Made by a program: the position numbers and the translations under genes. This document shows, in pieces, positions 8,953 to 17,400 of a stretch of DNA of 64,000 bases. The notes below the pieces were generated by a model. The model was given only the letters and a program-made list of their open reading frames with translations. It made no database searches and was not told the DNA's origin. Numbering within the stretch: the first letter of the stretch is position 1; every line of letters starts with the position of its first letter. Origin of the DNA: Stenotrophomonas maltophilia (GTDB lineage Bacteria > Pseudomonadota > Gammaproteobacteria > Xanthomonadales > Xanthomonadaceae); NCBI RefSeq assembly GCF_003205835.1, contig NZ_CP029773.1, positions 186,001-250,000 on the forward strand, in the 5' to 3' direction.

Positions 8953-9399
8953 TTACGTCCCCACGTGCACCCGGTTCGCCTGCTCGGCCAGGCCCAGGTG
9001 ATCCAGCGCGATGTCCAGCGCCAGCACATAGCTCTGTGCACCGTAGCCGGCGGCGATACCCAGGCGCTGGCCGACGCCGGCCGGCAGGCACGGCTCGGCC
9101 ACTGCGCCGTCGTCATGCACTTCCACATAGGCGTTGTGCAGGTACGGCAGCAGGCGCTGCAGGCGCAGGCTGTTGGCACACGCACCTGGGTCCAGCAGGG
9201 TCACCTCGCCGCGGCTGTGGTCGGCCACGCGCAGCGCGTCCAGCAGTTCCTGTTCCGAACCGCAGGCACGGATCGCCACACTGGTACCGGCGTCGATCGC
9301 GCGGTGCACCAGCGATTTCAGTACCGGCGCCGGCAGCGGCATCGCCGTGCGGATCAATGCACCGGCTGCTTCCGGGCCACGGATGATGAAGATCGACAT
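8953..9399 (-). CDS. Degenerate type II 3-dehydroquinase-like protein
   Basis: A 148-residue protein with the overall pattern of AroQ (type II dehydroquinate dehydratase). It has an N-terminal strand with a Gly-Pro turn (IIRGPEAAG), a central GEVTLLDPGACANSLRLQRL matching the AroQ LINPGAYTHTSVALRDA region, YVEVHDD matching IEVHLSN, and a C-terminal GYGAQSYVLALDIAL. The residues expected for catalysis (Tyr and Arg in the lid loop, Asn in the NPG motif, His of the VEVHLSN region context) are largely altered, so it is unlikely to be an active dehydratase. It sits 3 bp downstream of a second similar gene. Confidence 0.6.
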   Translation of the reverse strand: MSIFIIRGPEAAGALIRTAMPLPAPVLKSLVHRAIDAGTSVAIRACGSEQELLDALRVADHSRGEVTLLDPGACANSLRLQRLLPYLHNAYVEVHDDGAVAEPCLPAGVGQRLGIAAGYGAQSYVLALDIALDHLGLAEQANRVHVGT

Positions 9400-9402
9400 G
9401 GC

Positions 9403-9804
9403 TCAGCCCTCCTGTGCCAGGCGGCGGCCGACAATGGCCAGCGACAACGGGTAACCGGCCTGCTGGCTGCGCTGGTCGACCACTACCGCGGCAGGACCAT
9501 GCTGCAGGCGCAGGCGCGAATCCAGGCCGGGTTCGCTGGGGGCCTGCAGCTCGATGTACTGCGCCGGCAGCCGTTCCAGCGCCGCCTGCAGCGCGCCACC
9601 TTCGGCCTGCCATTGCGCCTCGTCGGCGGCGCCGACATCCAGCAGTACCCAGTCGGCCGAGCGCGCCTGCGGCTGGCACAGGCACTGGCGCACTTCGGAC
9701 AGGCTGGCGCAGTCGCTGCACAGCACGCGATGGCCGCTCAGCTGCGCCGGCAGCTGCGGACGCGGCGCCGACGGAGACGCGTGGCGGATCACCAGGAGGG
9801 TCAT
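9403..9804 (-). CDS. Second dehydroquinase-fold-like protein, highly diverged
   Basis: A 133-residue protein of unknown function. Its C-terminal half (VLLDVG, LPAQYIELQAP, QAGYPLSLAIVGRRLAQEG) lines up with the same segments of the downstream gene at 8953 and so with the AroQ fold, but more weakly; no catalytic residues are recognisable. The ATG at 9804 has an AAGGTG sequence upstream on the minus strand. The two genes are 3 bp apart and read as one operon, divergent from the signal peptidase gene. A tandem duplication followed by divergence is the simplest reading. Confidence 0.5.
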   Translation of the reverse strand: MTLLVIRHASPSAPRPQLPAQLSGHRVLCSDCASLSEVRQCLCQPQARSADWVLLDVGAADEAQWQAEGGALQAALERLPAQYIELQAPSEPGLDSRLRLQHGPAAVVVDQRSQQAGYPLSLAIVGRRLAQEG

Positions 9805-9986
9805 ACAACACCTTGCGGAATGCGCCCTGTGGCGCGGTGGGCACACGATGCGCGTGCTGCCCGTAAAGGTGCGATGCCCGCTGCCGGGCCGGGGCGTAAA
9901 ACCTGCGTAACCCGTGTCCGGCGCTACCGGGAACCTGCGGCGCCTGCGTGTGGTCTGATACCGCTATCACCTACCCGGAACCTGTC

Positions 9987-10613
9987 ATGGATGCTGTTGC
10001 CCGCCCTCCCTTTTCCGAACGCGCGCTGGCCTGGCTGAAGAAGGAAGCATTGCCGCTGCTGGTGATGCTCGGCCTGCTCGCCGCCGCCCGCGATACCCTC
10101 GCCAACCACTACGTGGTGCCCAGCGGCTCGATGCAGCCGACCCTGCAGCCCGGCGACCGGGTGGTGGTGGACATGCGCGCCTATGGCCTGCGGCTGCCGT
10201 TCACCGGCAAGGAACTGATGTCCACCGGCGTTCCGCAGCGCGGTGAAGTGGCGGTGTTCGATTCACCGGCCGACGGCACCCGCCTGATCAAGCGCGTGGC
10301 GGCGGTGGCCGGTGACCATGTGCAGATGCGCGAGGGCCATCTGAGCATCAACGGCCAGCCGCTGCAGATCGCCGACCTGCAGGACGTGGAAGCCTTCGGC
10401 GAGCGCCGTGCCCGCCTCGACCTGGACATGGGCGGCGGTCCGGACATCGCCGATCTGGTGGTGCCGGCCGGCAAGGTGCTGGTGCTGGGTGACCACCGCG
10501 GCAACAGCTTCGACGGTCGTTTCTTCGGCTTCGTCGACGCCGACAAGCTCTACGGCCGCGCCGTGGCGGTGTACTACCGTCGTGGCGACGGTTTCGAGTG
10601 GCAGCGCCTGTAA
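9987..10613 (+). CDS. lepB: Signal peptidase I (second, short LepB)
   Basis: This inner-membrane Ser/Lys protease removes signal peptides. The 208-residue product has one N-terminal membrane segment (ALPLLVMLGLLAAARDTLAN). The catalytic Ser box is VPSGSMQPTLQPGD (Ser48), the Lys box RLIKRVAAVAGDHV (Lys102), and the C-terminal box is LGDHRGNSFDGRFFG. The main LepB of these bacteria is usually longer with two membrane segments and lies in the rnc-era region, so this is likely a paralogue. ATG 9987 is chosen over an upstream GTG-type start because it begins the conserved region. Confidence 0.9.
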   Translation: MDAVARPPFSERALAWLKKEALPLLVMLGLLAAARDTLANHYVVPSGSMQPTLQPGDRVVVDMRAYGLRLPFTGKELMSTGVPQRGEVAVFDSPADGTRLIKRVAAVAGDHVQMREGHLSINGQPLQIADLQDVEAFGERRARLDLDMGGGPDIADLVVPAGKVLVLGDHRGNSFDGRFFGFVDADKLYGRAVAVYYRRGDGFEWQRL

Positions 10614-10737
10614 GCTGAATTGATACTTCCTACATATCAATCCTGACCTATCAGGTTATGGATCGACTGGATGGACGGGCCTAGTCTGAGGCCCGTTCCC
10701 TCCCACGCCCGGCCGCCCCCACCGGCCCATCGATCCC

Positions 10738-11994
10738 ATGACCGGCGAAACCGCGGCGGCCGTCGAACGCCGCCCCCCCACTGTCGATCCCATCGCCGAG
10801 ACCCGCATCCAGCAGGGCACGCCGGCCTTCCGCCGCACCGCGCTGGCGCTGTTCCTGGCCGGCTTCTCCACGTTCGGCCTGCTGTACACGGTGCAGCCGC
10901 TGCTGCCCGAGTTCAGCCGTCACTTCGGCGTGTCCGCCGCCGGCAGCGCGATGTCCTTGTCGCTGACCACCGGCACGCTGGCGGTGGCGATGCTGCTGGC
11001 CGGCCTGCTGTCCGATGCGGTCGGCCGTCGCCCGTTGATGATCGTCGCGCTGTTGGCGTCGGCCATGCTGTCGCTGAGCACGGCGCTGGTGGATGACTGG
11101 ACCACGCTGCTGGTGTTGCGCACCCTGCTTGGCCTGGCGTTGAGCGGCGTACCGGCGGTGGCGATGACCTACCTGGTCGAGGAAATGGACAGCCGCGCGC
11201 TGGGCCTGGCGATGGGCCTGTACATCGGCGGCAACGCCATCGGTGGCATGAGCGGGCGCCTGCTGGCCGGCATCATCGCCGACCACTGGGGCTGGCGCTG
11301 GGGCATCGGCGTCGTCTCGATCATCGCCGTGGCCAGTACCGTGCTGTTGTGGTTGCAACTGCCGCCGTCGCGGCACTTCCAGGCGCGTCGCGGCGGCCTG
11401 CGCCAGTTGCCATCACGCTGGCGCACGCTGTTCGCCGACCCGGGCCTGCCGTGGCTGTTCGCCACGTCCTTCGTGCTGATGGGCGTGTTCGTCACTCTCT
11501 ACAACTACCTGGGTTACCACCTGCTGGCACCGCCGTACCGCCTCAGCCAGACCGTGGTCGGCCTGATCTTCAGCGTGTACCTGGTGGGCACCTTCAGTTC
11601 GGCATGGATGGGCCAGCAGGCCACGCGTTACGGGCGCGGTCGCATCCTGTCGATCTCGTTCGCACTGATTGGTGCCGGCATCGTGCTGTTGGCGATGCCG
11701 TGGCTGAGCACGATGGCACTCGGTATCGCGCTGGTGACGTTCGGCTTCTTCGGCGGTCACTCGGTGGCCAGCAGCTGGGTCGGCAGCCGCGCCGGCGCGA
11801 TGCGCGCCGAAGCCTCGGCGCTGTACCTGTTCGCCTACTACCTGGGTTCGAGCGTGCTCGGTGGTGTGGGCGGCCTGGCCTATGCAGCGTGGGACTGGCT
11901 GGGTGTGTGCCTGTTCGCCGCCGTGCTGACCCTGATCGGCGGTGGCATCGTCTGGGCGCTGCAGCAGCACGCCCCGCAGCCGGTGACGGCGTGA
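10738..11994 (+). CDS. MFS transporter, drug/metabolite efflux type
   Basis: A 418-residue major facilitator with about 12 membrane segments. The loop 2-3 signature appears as GLLSDAVGRRPLMI (about residues 95-108). Hydrophobic segments run from LALFLAGFSTFGLLYTVQPL to the C-terminal LFAAVLTLIGGGIVWAL. The N-terminal TVQPLLPEFSRHFGVS matches the YnfM/NepI-like arabinose-efflux subfamily. Substrate is unknown. It is convergent with a LysR gene; such permeases are often controlled by the neighbouring LysR protein, which here is inference. Confidence 0.85.
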   Translation: MTGETAAAVERRPPTVDPIAETRIQQGTPAFRRTALALFLAGFSTFGLLYTVQPLLPEFSRHFGVSAAGSAMSLSLTTGTLAVAMLLAGLLSDAVGRRPLMIVALLASAMLSLSTALVDDWTTLLVLRTLLGLALSGVPAVAMTYLVEEMDSRALGLAMGLYIGGNAIGGMSGRLLAGIIADHWGWRWGIGVVSIIAVASTVLLWLQLPPSRHFQARRGGLRQLPSRWRTLFADPGLPWLFATSFVLMGVFVTLYNYLGYHLLAPPYRLSQTVVGLIFSVYLVGTFSSAWMGQQATRYGRGRILSISFALIGAGIVLLAMPWLSTMALGIALVTFGFFGGHSVASSWVGSRAGAMRAEASALYLFAYYLGSSVLGGVGGLAYAAWDWLGVCLFAAVLTLIGGGIVWALQQHAPQPVTA

Positions 11995-12007
11995 ACCAAC
12001 GCAAACG

Positions 12008-12071
12008 GTAGTGCCGGCCGCTGGCCGGCAACCCCACTTGGGTCCGCATGCCGGCCAGCGGCCGGCACTAC
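12008..12071. repeat. SMAG-like GTAG palindrome pair
   Basis: GTAGTGCCGGCCGCTGGCCG and its inverted complement fill the gap between the convergent MFS and LysR genes, 13 bp after the MFS stop. Confidence 0.9.
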
Positions 12072-12075
12072 CGGG

Positions 12076-12984
12076 CTACCCTTCCGCGAACGCCTCACGC
12101 AACAGCCCGGCGAAATTGCGGATCAGCGGCGTCACCCCCTCACGGTGCCACGCCAGCTGCACTTCCGAATGCGCACCGGCATCGGCCAGCGCGACGAAGC
12201 GCGCGCCTTCCACCCGGATGTGATCACAGGACGACGGCAGGATCGCCGCACCGAGACCAGCAGCCGCAAGACTGATCAATGTCGATGCCTCACCGGCTTC
12301 CTGCACGATGCGCGGAGTGAACCCGGCAGCCGCACACAACGCGATCATGTGGTCATGGATGCCCGCACCGGCACTGCGCCGGAATGCTACGAACGGCTCC
12401 TGCGCGAAGTCGCGCAGCGACAGCGTGCCCTGTTTCGACAGTCTGCGCAGGGCAGGGTGATCGGCATGCACGATCAACGCCAACGGATCGACGAACAGGC
12501 TGTGCGCCACCAGTTCCGGCGGCAACGCGCGCTTGCGGATGATGCCCACGTCCAGGCTGCCATCGAGCAGCGCATCGATCTGCTGCAGGGTGTTCATCTC
12601 GCTCAGCTGCAGCCGCACCTGCGGGTACTGCTGGCGGTAGCGCAGGATCGAGCGCGGAATCTGTGGCGACAGCGGCGTCGCCCGGGTCAGCCCGATGCGT
12701 AGCTCACCCTGCTCGCCGCGCTGCGCGCGCTGCACCTCGTCCACCGCCGTTTCCACCTGCTGCACGATGGCGCGTGCACGTTCCTGCAGCAGCTCACCGG
12801 CAGGCGTCAGCTGCACACGACGATGGCTGCGCACGAACAGGCGCGCACCGATCAGATCTTCCAGCTGGCGGATCTGCTGGCTGAGCGGCGGCTGCGACAT
12901 ACCCAGCCGCTCCGCCGCCTGTCCGAAGTGCAGCGTATCGGCGACGGCAAGGAAGTAACGCAGATGGCGGAGTTCGATGGACAT
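12076..12984 (-). CDS. LysR-family transcriptional regulator
   Basis: A 302-residue LysR protein. The N-terminal winged helix-turn-helix is ELRHLRYFLAVADTLHFGQA followed by AERLGMSQPPLSQQIRQLED (residues 4-43). An effector-binding periplasmic-protein-like domain follows (about 90-300; LRIGLTRATPLSPQIPRSIL). It resembles BenM/CatR-type regulators. It is convergent with the MFS gene. Its start is only 9 bp from the stop of the Hsp70-like gene, and the best Shine-Dalgarno (AGGAGG, 12998-13003) lies inside that gene's last codons, so the island insertion appears to have replaced its native upstream DNA. Confidence 0.9.
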   Translation of the reverse strand: MSIELRHLRYFLAVADTLHFGQAAERLGMSQPPLSQQIRQLEDLIGARLFVRSHRRVQLTPAGELLQERARAIVQQVETAVDEVQRAQRGEQGELRIGLTRATPLSPQIPRSILRYRQQYPQVRLQLSEMNTLQQIDALLDGSLDVGIIRKRALPPELVAHSLFVDPLALIVHADHPALRRLSKQGTLSLRDFAQEPFVAFRRSAGAGIHDHMIALCAAAGFTPRIVQEAGEASTLISLAAAGLGAAILPSSCDHIRVEGARFVALADAGAHSEVQLAWHREGVTPLIRNFAGLLREAFAEG

Positions 12985-12993
12985 TGAAGACGG

Positions 12994-14736
12994 TCAACCT
13001 CCTCTCGACTGGAAACGATCTAGCCTATAGCCACCAATTCCAATTCCGGTGGACCGCAGGACACCCATCGAGGAAATCGTGTTCTGACGAGCGCCACCTA
13101 GTGAGACTGCAATTCGAGAGTAGTGATCCTCCAAGTCTGGATAGTCCTTGCTTAGCCACTCTGGAAAAGGCTTGGCAGCAATTACCGGGATGCGAATCCC
13201 GTGGGCAGTTACAAATCCTTCGGTGAGCTTCTTGGCCATGGGCAACATCGCACCGCCTCCGGTGAGCACGACAGTGAGGTATCTACTGGCGCTAGCTCTA
13301 ACCCACTCGATCCAGTCAGGGTGCGAAGATTCCAGTGTCTCAACTAGAGTCGTTCGAAGTGATTCCTCAAATGCACGAACGGTGTCTAATGCAAGGAACT
13401 CTTCAAGAGTGACTTCAATACTATCGCCATTCTTCAGTGTCACAGCGGCTACGCCACCGTTGAACAAGGACTCTTTGTAGTCACGAATGCTGCGCTCCAG
13501 ATCATGTGTTATGACTTTGAATTTCGGATCGCTTGAAGATACCCCTGCCTTCATCAATATATGGCCAAGCAGAAGCTTGTCGAGGTGGTTCCCGGCTTCC
13601 GTTATGCCCCGCGCTGTTTTATCAACCTCGCCTGCCGATGCATTGACGATCTCACCGTCTTCGTCAACAACAACATTCAGCCGATACAAGCTGAAGTCAC
13701 TAGTGCCGGCGCCGATGTCAACTACCAGTGCGAGAGAGTCCTGCGAGGCGTTCCAACTGAGCAGCGAGCCAGCAACTCCCAAAGGCTCTGTCACGCTGCA
13801 CTCAATGAATGAGTAAATTCGCGAATGGCTTCGGAGTTCTCGACAGGCATTCAAGAAGCTTTTAAGCGGTATGCCGCTATTCATTCTATGCTCAAAGGTG
13901 TCCGCTAAGATCTGCGCCTCGCCGAGCAATACCTTAAGTTTGGACTCAACAATTTTTGCGTTTGCCCTAGGGAAGCACGGCATGGCAAATCTCCGTGCAA
14001 AATTCCGGGAGACGTCAATGGCGTCGACTTCTTGCTTCAATGACTGATTGACAGCCCAAGTGAAGAAAGACAGGTAAGCCAGCACAACGTCTTCGTTCGT
14101 CAAGTCTTCAGAGGTCGGATTGAATGCGAATGGAACAGGCTCACCCAACACGCCTTCAGAGAGAGCGCGCTTGATGTTGTCCATGCGTAGATTCTTGCCC
14201 TCAGGCGCGAGCTGCGCCTGTTCCACTCCGCGCTGACCAAACCAAATTAGTCCGTCGCCATCAATGAAGACCGAAGATACGAGCATGATCTCGTCGATCT
14301 GTTCTTGGTCTCCTGGAACTCCGAGATGCAGCACTTGGACGTGCTCAAAGCCATTAGCATCGTCCTTCACGAAAGTCGCCTTAGACATGGCAGTCCCGAA
14401 GTCCATGCACACTCGATAGCTAGAGTCCGCGTCGGCCAAGTAGAGCGTAGATAGATTTAGCTCTACCGCTTCTTCAGGTTCGACCGCATCTGCGGTCGTT
14501 CCAGATGGGAATGCGATGACATTGGATTCCGGTGGGGGAGTAGAAGTATGCAGCAGGTTTGCTGCTTCGAGACGAGGCGCCTGTTGAGGTGGAACATCAG
14601 ATGAAAGTAGCTCAAGTGCATTCAGTTCGTTCTGAGTAATAACACCTGAGAGGCGGAACTTTCCGTCATCGCCGATCTCAATTCTTTCTCTCAAGTTGCC
14701 CAGAATAATTCTGGCCTTCGCGACGTCCATACTCAT
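12994..14736 (-). CDS. Hsp70/DnaK-like actin-fold ATPase without substrate-binding domain
   Basis: A 580-residue protein with the three nucleotide-binding motifs of the Hsp70/actin superfamily: phosphate-1 VCMDFGTAMSKATFV (109-123), phosphate-2 LVVDIGAGTSDFSLY (337-351) and adenosine LTGGGAMLPMAKKL (491-504). Only about 75 residues follow the last motif, so the DnaK peptide-binding domain and lid are missing. About 105 residues of acidic, Pro/Ser-rich sequence precede the ATPase core. Its ATG overlaps the stop of the upstream 481-residue gene by 4 bp, so the two are co-translated. GC content is clearly below neighbouring genes, and codon use is mixed, a sign of horizontal acquisition. Function is unknown; the paired arrangement suggests a two-protein system, perhaps defensive. 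Confidence 0.85.
   Translation of the reverse strand: MSMDVAKARIILGNLRERIEIGDDGKFRLSGVITQNELNALELLSSDVPPQQAPRLEAANLLHTSTPPPESNVIAFPSGTTADAVEPEEAVELNLSTLYLADADSSYRVCMDFGTAMSKATFVKDDANGFEHVQVLHLGVPGDQEQIDEIMLVSSVFIDGDGLIWFGQRGVEQAQLAPEGKNLRMDNIKRALSEGVLGEPVPFAFNPTSEDLTNEDVVLAYLSFFTWAVNQSLKQEVDAIDVSRNFARRFAMPCFPRANAKIVESKLKVLLGEAQILADTFEHRMNSGIPLKSFLNACRELRSHSRIYSFIECSVTEPLGVAGSLLSWNASQDSLALVVDIGAGTSDFSLYRLNVVVDEDGEIVNASAGEVDKTARGITEAGNHLDKLLLGHILMKAGVSSSDPKFKVITHDLERSIRDYKESLFNGGVAAVTLKNGDSIEVTLEEFLALDTVRAFEESLRTTLVETLESSHPDWIEWVRASASRYLTVVLTGGGAMLPMAKKLTEGFVTAHGIRIPVIAAKPFPEWLSKDYPDLEDHYSRIAVSLGGARQNTISSMGVLRSTGIGIGGYRLDRFQSRGG
12998..13003 (-). promoter_or_regulatory. LysR ribosome binding site inside the upstream gene
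   Basis: AGGAGG on the minus strand spans the last sense codons of the Hsp70-like gene, 13 nt before the LysR ATG at 12984. It suggests read-through from the island drives the regulator. Confidence 0.5.
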
Positions 14737-16178
14737 TTCTCAGGCTCCACCCGTGGTTTGACCAATGTCTTTTTCTTCCCACCAAACTCTTTATGTATGC
14801 CGTCTCGAACAACTCTTACGTTGCGTATGCCCGTGCGATGGCCGCCCTCCATGTCGTGCTCTATGGGGTTGTATTCAACCGAATCGCCAAGGAAGTCAGT
14901 CTTCGTCAGTTTTCGCATCCGAGCAAGACGCTCTGCCACCTGAGCAATGCTTTCATAGCCATTTGCGGCCCGTCGCACCGTCGCTGCCTGGATCGGGTCA
15001 AATGTCTCGAGGACTGGGACAACAGCGCGGTGCAGTTTCGCCATGTTGTCGCGATTTGCGTCTAGCTGAATCAGCAGTTCACCAATCTGCTGATCTTCAG
15101 TATTGCCAAGCTTGTGCTCGGCGGCACGCTCACTTTGGGGAACCCTACCGACCTTCATCCAGTAGTCTGATATCTCTGGATCGATATCAACGGCTTCCTT
15201 GAAATGAAGTTTGATGGCGACTGATATGAATGCTATCGAAGGCCAGCTTGCCTCCATAGCGCGAAGGATCTCTTTGTCCGTCCGATTCTGACGCGCTAGA
15301 ACGACGGCGGTCTCTAGCAGGTTCATCTGCACCTTGCGGATGTTCTGTGAGGATTCGAGGAATCGGGTCCACGGTCCAACTGTCAGGAGCTTCTTCCCAG
15401 ACTGAAGGACGCTGTAGGTTTCGGCATGAAGTGCGTGCGAGAAACGAAGTTCAATGACTCGAACGACGATGGATATGGCCGAGTCGATCGTTGCGTGTGC
15501 CGCGTCAATGTCGCTGCTGTAAGCGCCGCGAAGGAACGTGTCCATAAGAAACGAAATTGCCCTTCCTGGCTCAGTCCCAACTTCTCCATCATAGTTGCGG
15601 ACGACTTCAGCCAAAGCGTCAAAAATTCGCCTGACTCGTTTGATGCGAGAGTCGAGCTGTTCAATGCTTCTTACAATCGCCTGTGCTTCAGAGAGATGCG
15701 CAATGCAGCCGGATATGCTGCCAGCTTCAATCAATAGAGTCTTCAAAACCTCTTTGCGAGCGTTGTTTGCCGTATCGAGTGCAAGGGCTTCACGCGCGCA
15801 GTAGGAGGTAAGCCAGTTTGCGCCGGTGTGAGCAATAGCCCTGGCCGCGTACTCCTTCTCGTCGCCGTCGCCGAGTGTTTCAAGCGATCCGGGTTCATCG
15901 CTGAAGAGATCTGGGGCGCGCGAGAAGACCTCATTCTCCCTGCCTCTAGCGACCGCCGCGAGACGTCCCAAAATTGCGGAGGCAAATAGCTCATCTTCGA
16001 TTGGGCAGGTTGCGGCTAGGTCAAGAACAGTCGATACAATCTTGGAAAGGTTGTCCCCTCTAATCAACTGCTGAATCTGCATACGCTTCATGGACTCTGT
16101 GAGTAACAGATTCAATCCTTGAAGACTTTCGGCACCTTCGATGTTCCCTAGCTCTACTTCCATGTCTTTCGTCGTCAT
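14733..16178 (-). CDS. Uncharacterised helical partner of the Hsp70-like ATPase
   Basis: A 481-residue protein I do not recognise. It appears almost wholly alpha-helical, with no signal peptide or membrane segment, and alternates acidic and basic patches. The C-terminus is strongly basic (GGKKKTLVKPRVEPEK). It is upstream of, and overlaps by 4 bp, the Hsp70-like gene, so fixed stoichiometry is likely. GC content is low for this genome. Possible roles are a client, adaptor or effector for the ATPase, but no catalytic motif was found to choose between them. The ATG at 16178 begins MTTKDMEVELGNIEG. Confidence 0.75.
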   Translation of the reverse strand: MTTKDMEVELGNIEGAESLQGLNLLLTESMKRMQIQQLIRGDNLSKIVSTVLDLAATCPIEDELFASAILGRLAAVARGRENEVFSRAPDLFSDEPGSLETLGDGDEKEYAARAIAHTGANWLTSYCAREALALDTANNARKEVLKTLLIEAGSISGCIAHLSEAQAIVRSIEQLDSRIKRVRRIFDALAEVVRNYDGEVGTEPGRAISFLMDTFLRGAYSSDIDAAHATIDSAISIVVRVIELRFSHALHAETYSVLQSGKKLLTVGPWTRFLESSQNIRKVQMNLLETAVVLARQNRTDKEILRAMEASWPSIAFISVAIKLHFKEAVDIDPEISDYWMKVGRVPQSERAAEHKLGNTEDQQIGELLIQLDANRDNMAKLHRAVVPVLETFDPIQAATVRRAANGYESIAQVAERLARMRKLTKTDFLGDSVEYNPIEHDMEGGHRTGIRNVRVVRDGIHKEFGGKKKTLVKPRVEPEK

Positions 16179-16232
16179 GAATCGTCGCCCCAGTATCTAT
16201 TCATCGGATTCGATTGCTGTCCAGACCTGGTA

Positions 16233-16254
16233 GGCTGCTTCTAGAAGAGCAGCC
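16233..16254. promoter_or_regulatory. Inverted repeat upstream of the Hsp70-like operon
   Basis: GGCTGCT and AGCAGCC flank an 8-base centre containing TCTAGA, about 55 bp before the operon start codon. It could be an operator or an attenuator; no T-run follows, so a terminator is less likely. Confidence 0.35.
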
Positions 16255-16321
16255 GACTAAGTTCGATCTACGTAATTTAATGAGAATGCCCCCCCTTGGG
16301 TAGGAGGCTTGACCGAGCGCG

Positions 16322-17290
16322 TCACCGCTCCGAATGCCCGCTCTGGTCGTAATCGCGGGGGCTGAACAACTCCGGCTGGATCAGCTCGATGAACGCCCGC
16401 GCCTGCGCCGACAACGCCTTGCCCCGGCGCACGATCACCCCGTAACTGCGTTCCGGGAACCAGCGCTTCATCGACCGCGCCGCCAGCCGCTCGCGGTCGG
16501 CCTCGTTCAGGCACAGCGCCGGCACGATGGAAATACCCATGCCCATCGCCACGTATTGCTTGATCACCTCCCAGCCGCCCACCTCCAGCGCCACGGTGTA
16601 GGCGATGCGGTGGCGCTGGAAGACCTGGTCCACCAGGCGGTAGGTGATCTGCCGCTTCGGCGGCAGCACCAGCGGATAGCGCGCGATGTCGGCCAGTTCC
16701 AGCTCGCCGCCACTGGCCAGCGGATGGTCGTGCGGCGCGATCAGCACCTGCTCGAAGCGGTAGGCCGGGGCGTAGCTGAGGTCGGCCGGCACGTCTGTCA
16801 TCGAACCGATCGCCAGGTCGGCGGCGTCCTCGCGCAGCAGGTCGGTGCCATCGGCGCTGATCGCGTTGTGCAGGGTCAGGCGCACGTCCGGATGATGCAG
16901 GCGGAAGCGTTCGACGATCTTCGGCAGCAGGTACAGGATGGTCGAGCTGTTGGCGGCGATGTTCAGCTCGCCCGCGTCCAGGCCGCGCACCTTGTCGCGG
17001 AACCGCGCCTCCAGCCCGTCCAGGTTCTCCACCAGCGGCTGTGCCATTTCGTACAGCAGCTGGCCCTCGCGGCTGGGCACCAGGCGGCGCCCGCTGCGCT
17101 CGAACAACGGCACCCCCAGCTCACGCTCCAGCGCCTGCAGCTGCAGGCTGATGGCCGGCTGGCTGACGAAAAGTGCCTCAGCCGCCCGTGAGACCGAGCC
17201 CAGGCGCACGGTCTGGCAGAACGCGCGCAACGGCTTCAGCCGGTCGGATTTGTAGGAAAAACGCGGACTTGGCGGGGGGCGTGTGGTCAT
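16322..17290 (-). CDS. LysR-family regulator divergent from aceB-aceA
   Basis: A 322-residue LysR regulator resembling the CysB/Cbl-like branch. The helix-turn-helix region is LKPLRAFCQTVRLGSVSRAA followed by EALFVSQPAISLQLQALERE (about 17-58). The effector domain includes GELNIAANSSTILYLLPKIV and a GMGISIVPALCLNEADRERL segment. Start 17290 is chosen because the longer frame runs back through the aceB promoter. It is divergent from the malate synthase gene across a 110-bp AT-rich gap, so control of the glyoxylate shunt and of itself is the natural inference. Confidence 0.9.
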   Translation of the reverse strand: MTTRPPPSPRFSYKSDRLKPLRAFCQTVRLGSVSRAAEALFVSQPAISLQLQALERELGVPLFERSGRRLVPSREGQLLYEMAQPLVENLDGLEARFRDKVRGLDAGELNIAANSSTILYLLPKIVERFRLHHPDVRLTLHNAISADGTDLLREDAADLAIGSMTDVPADLSYAPAYRFEQVLIAPHDHPLASGGELELADIARYPLVLPPKRQITYRLVDQVFQRHRIAYTVALEVGGWEVIKQYVAMGMGISIVPALCLNEADRERLAARSMKRWFPERSYGVIVRRGKALSAQARAFIELIQPELFSPRDYDQSGHSER

Positions 17291-17327
17291 CGCGTCACAA
17301 GTATTAGCACAATTTATGTAGAACATT

Positions 17328-17343
17328 GCAAAAACTGTTTTGC
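17328..17343. promoter_or_regulatory. Palindrome in the LysR/aceB divergent promoter
   Basis: GCAAAA-ACTG-TTTTGC, a perfect 6-bp inverted repeat, lies in the AT-rich 110-bp gap between the LysR gene and aceB. Another AT-rich stretch (17301-17320) is adjacent. It is a candidate operator for the LysR protein or another regulator. Confidence 0.45.
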
Positions 17344-17400
17344 CAAATACTCGGCCCCGGCGGCACCGTGGAGGCGTTCCCCCATCGCTGGAGTCGCCCC

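Noticed and set aside
5894..9091. Open frame of 1065 codons opposite the acyltransferase and dcp
   Set aside because: It is an antisense shadow of high-GC coding DNA; dcp has a zinc motif, lipobox and terminator.
12985..16321. Integrative element or prophage
   Set aside because: No integrase, transposase, tRNA target or flanking direct repeat was found; only two genes are present.
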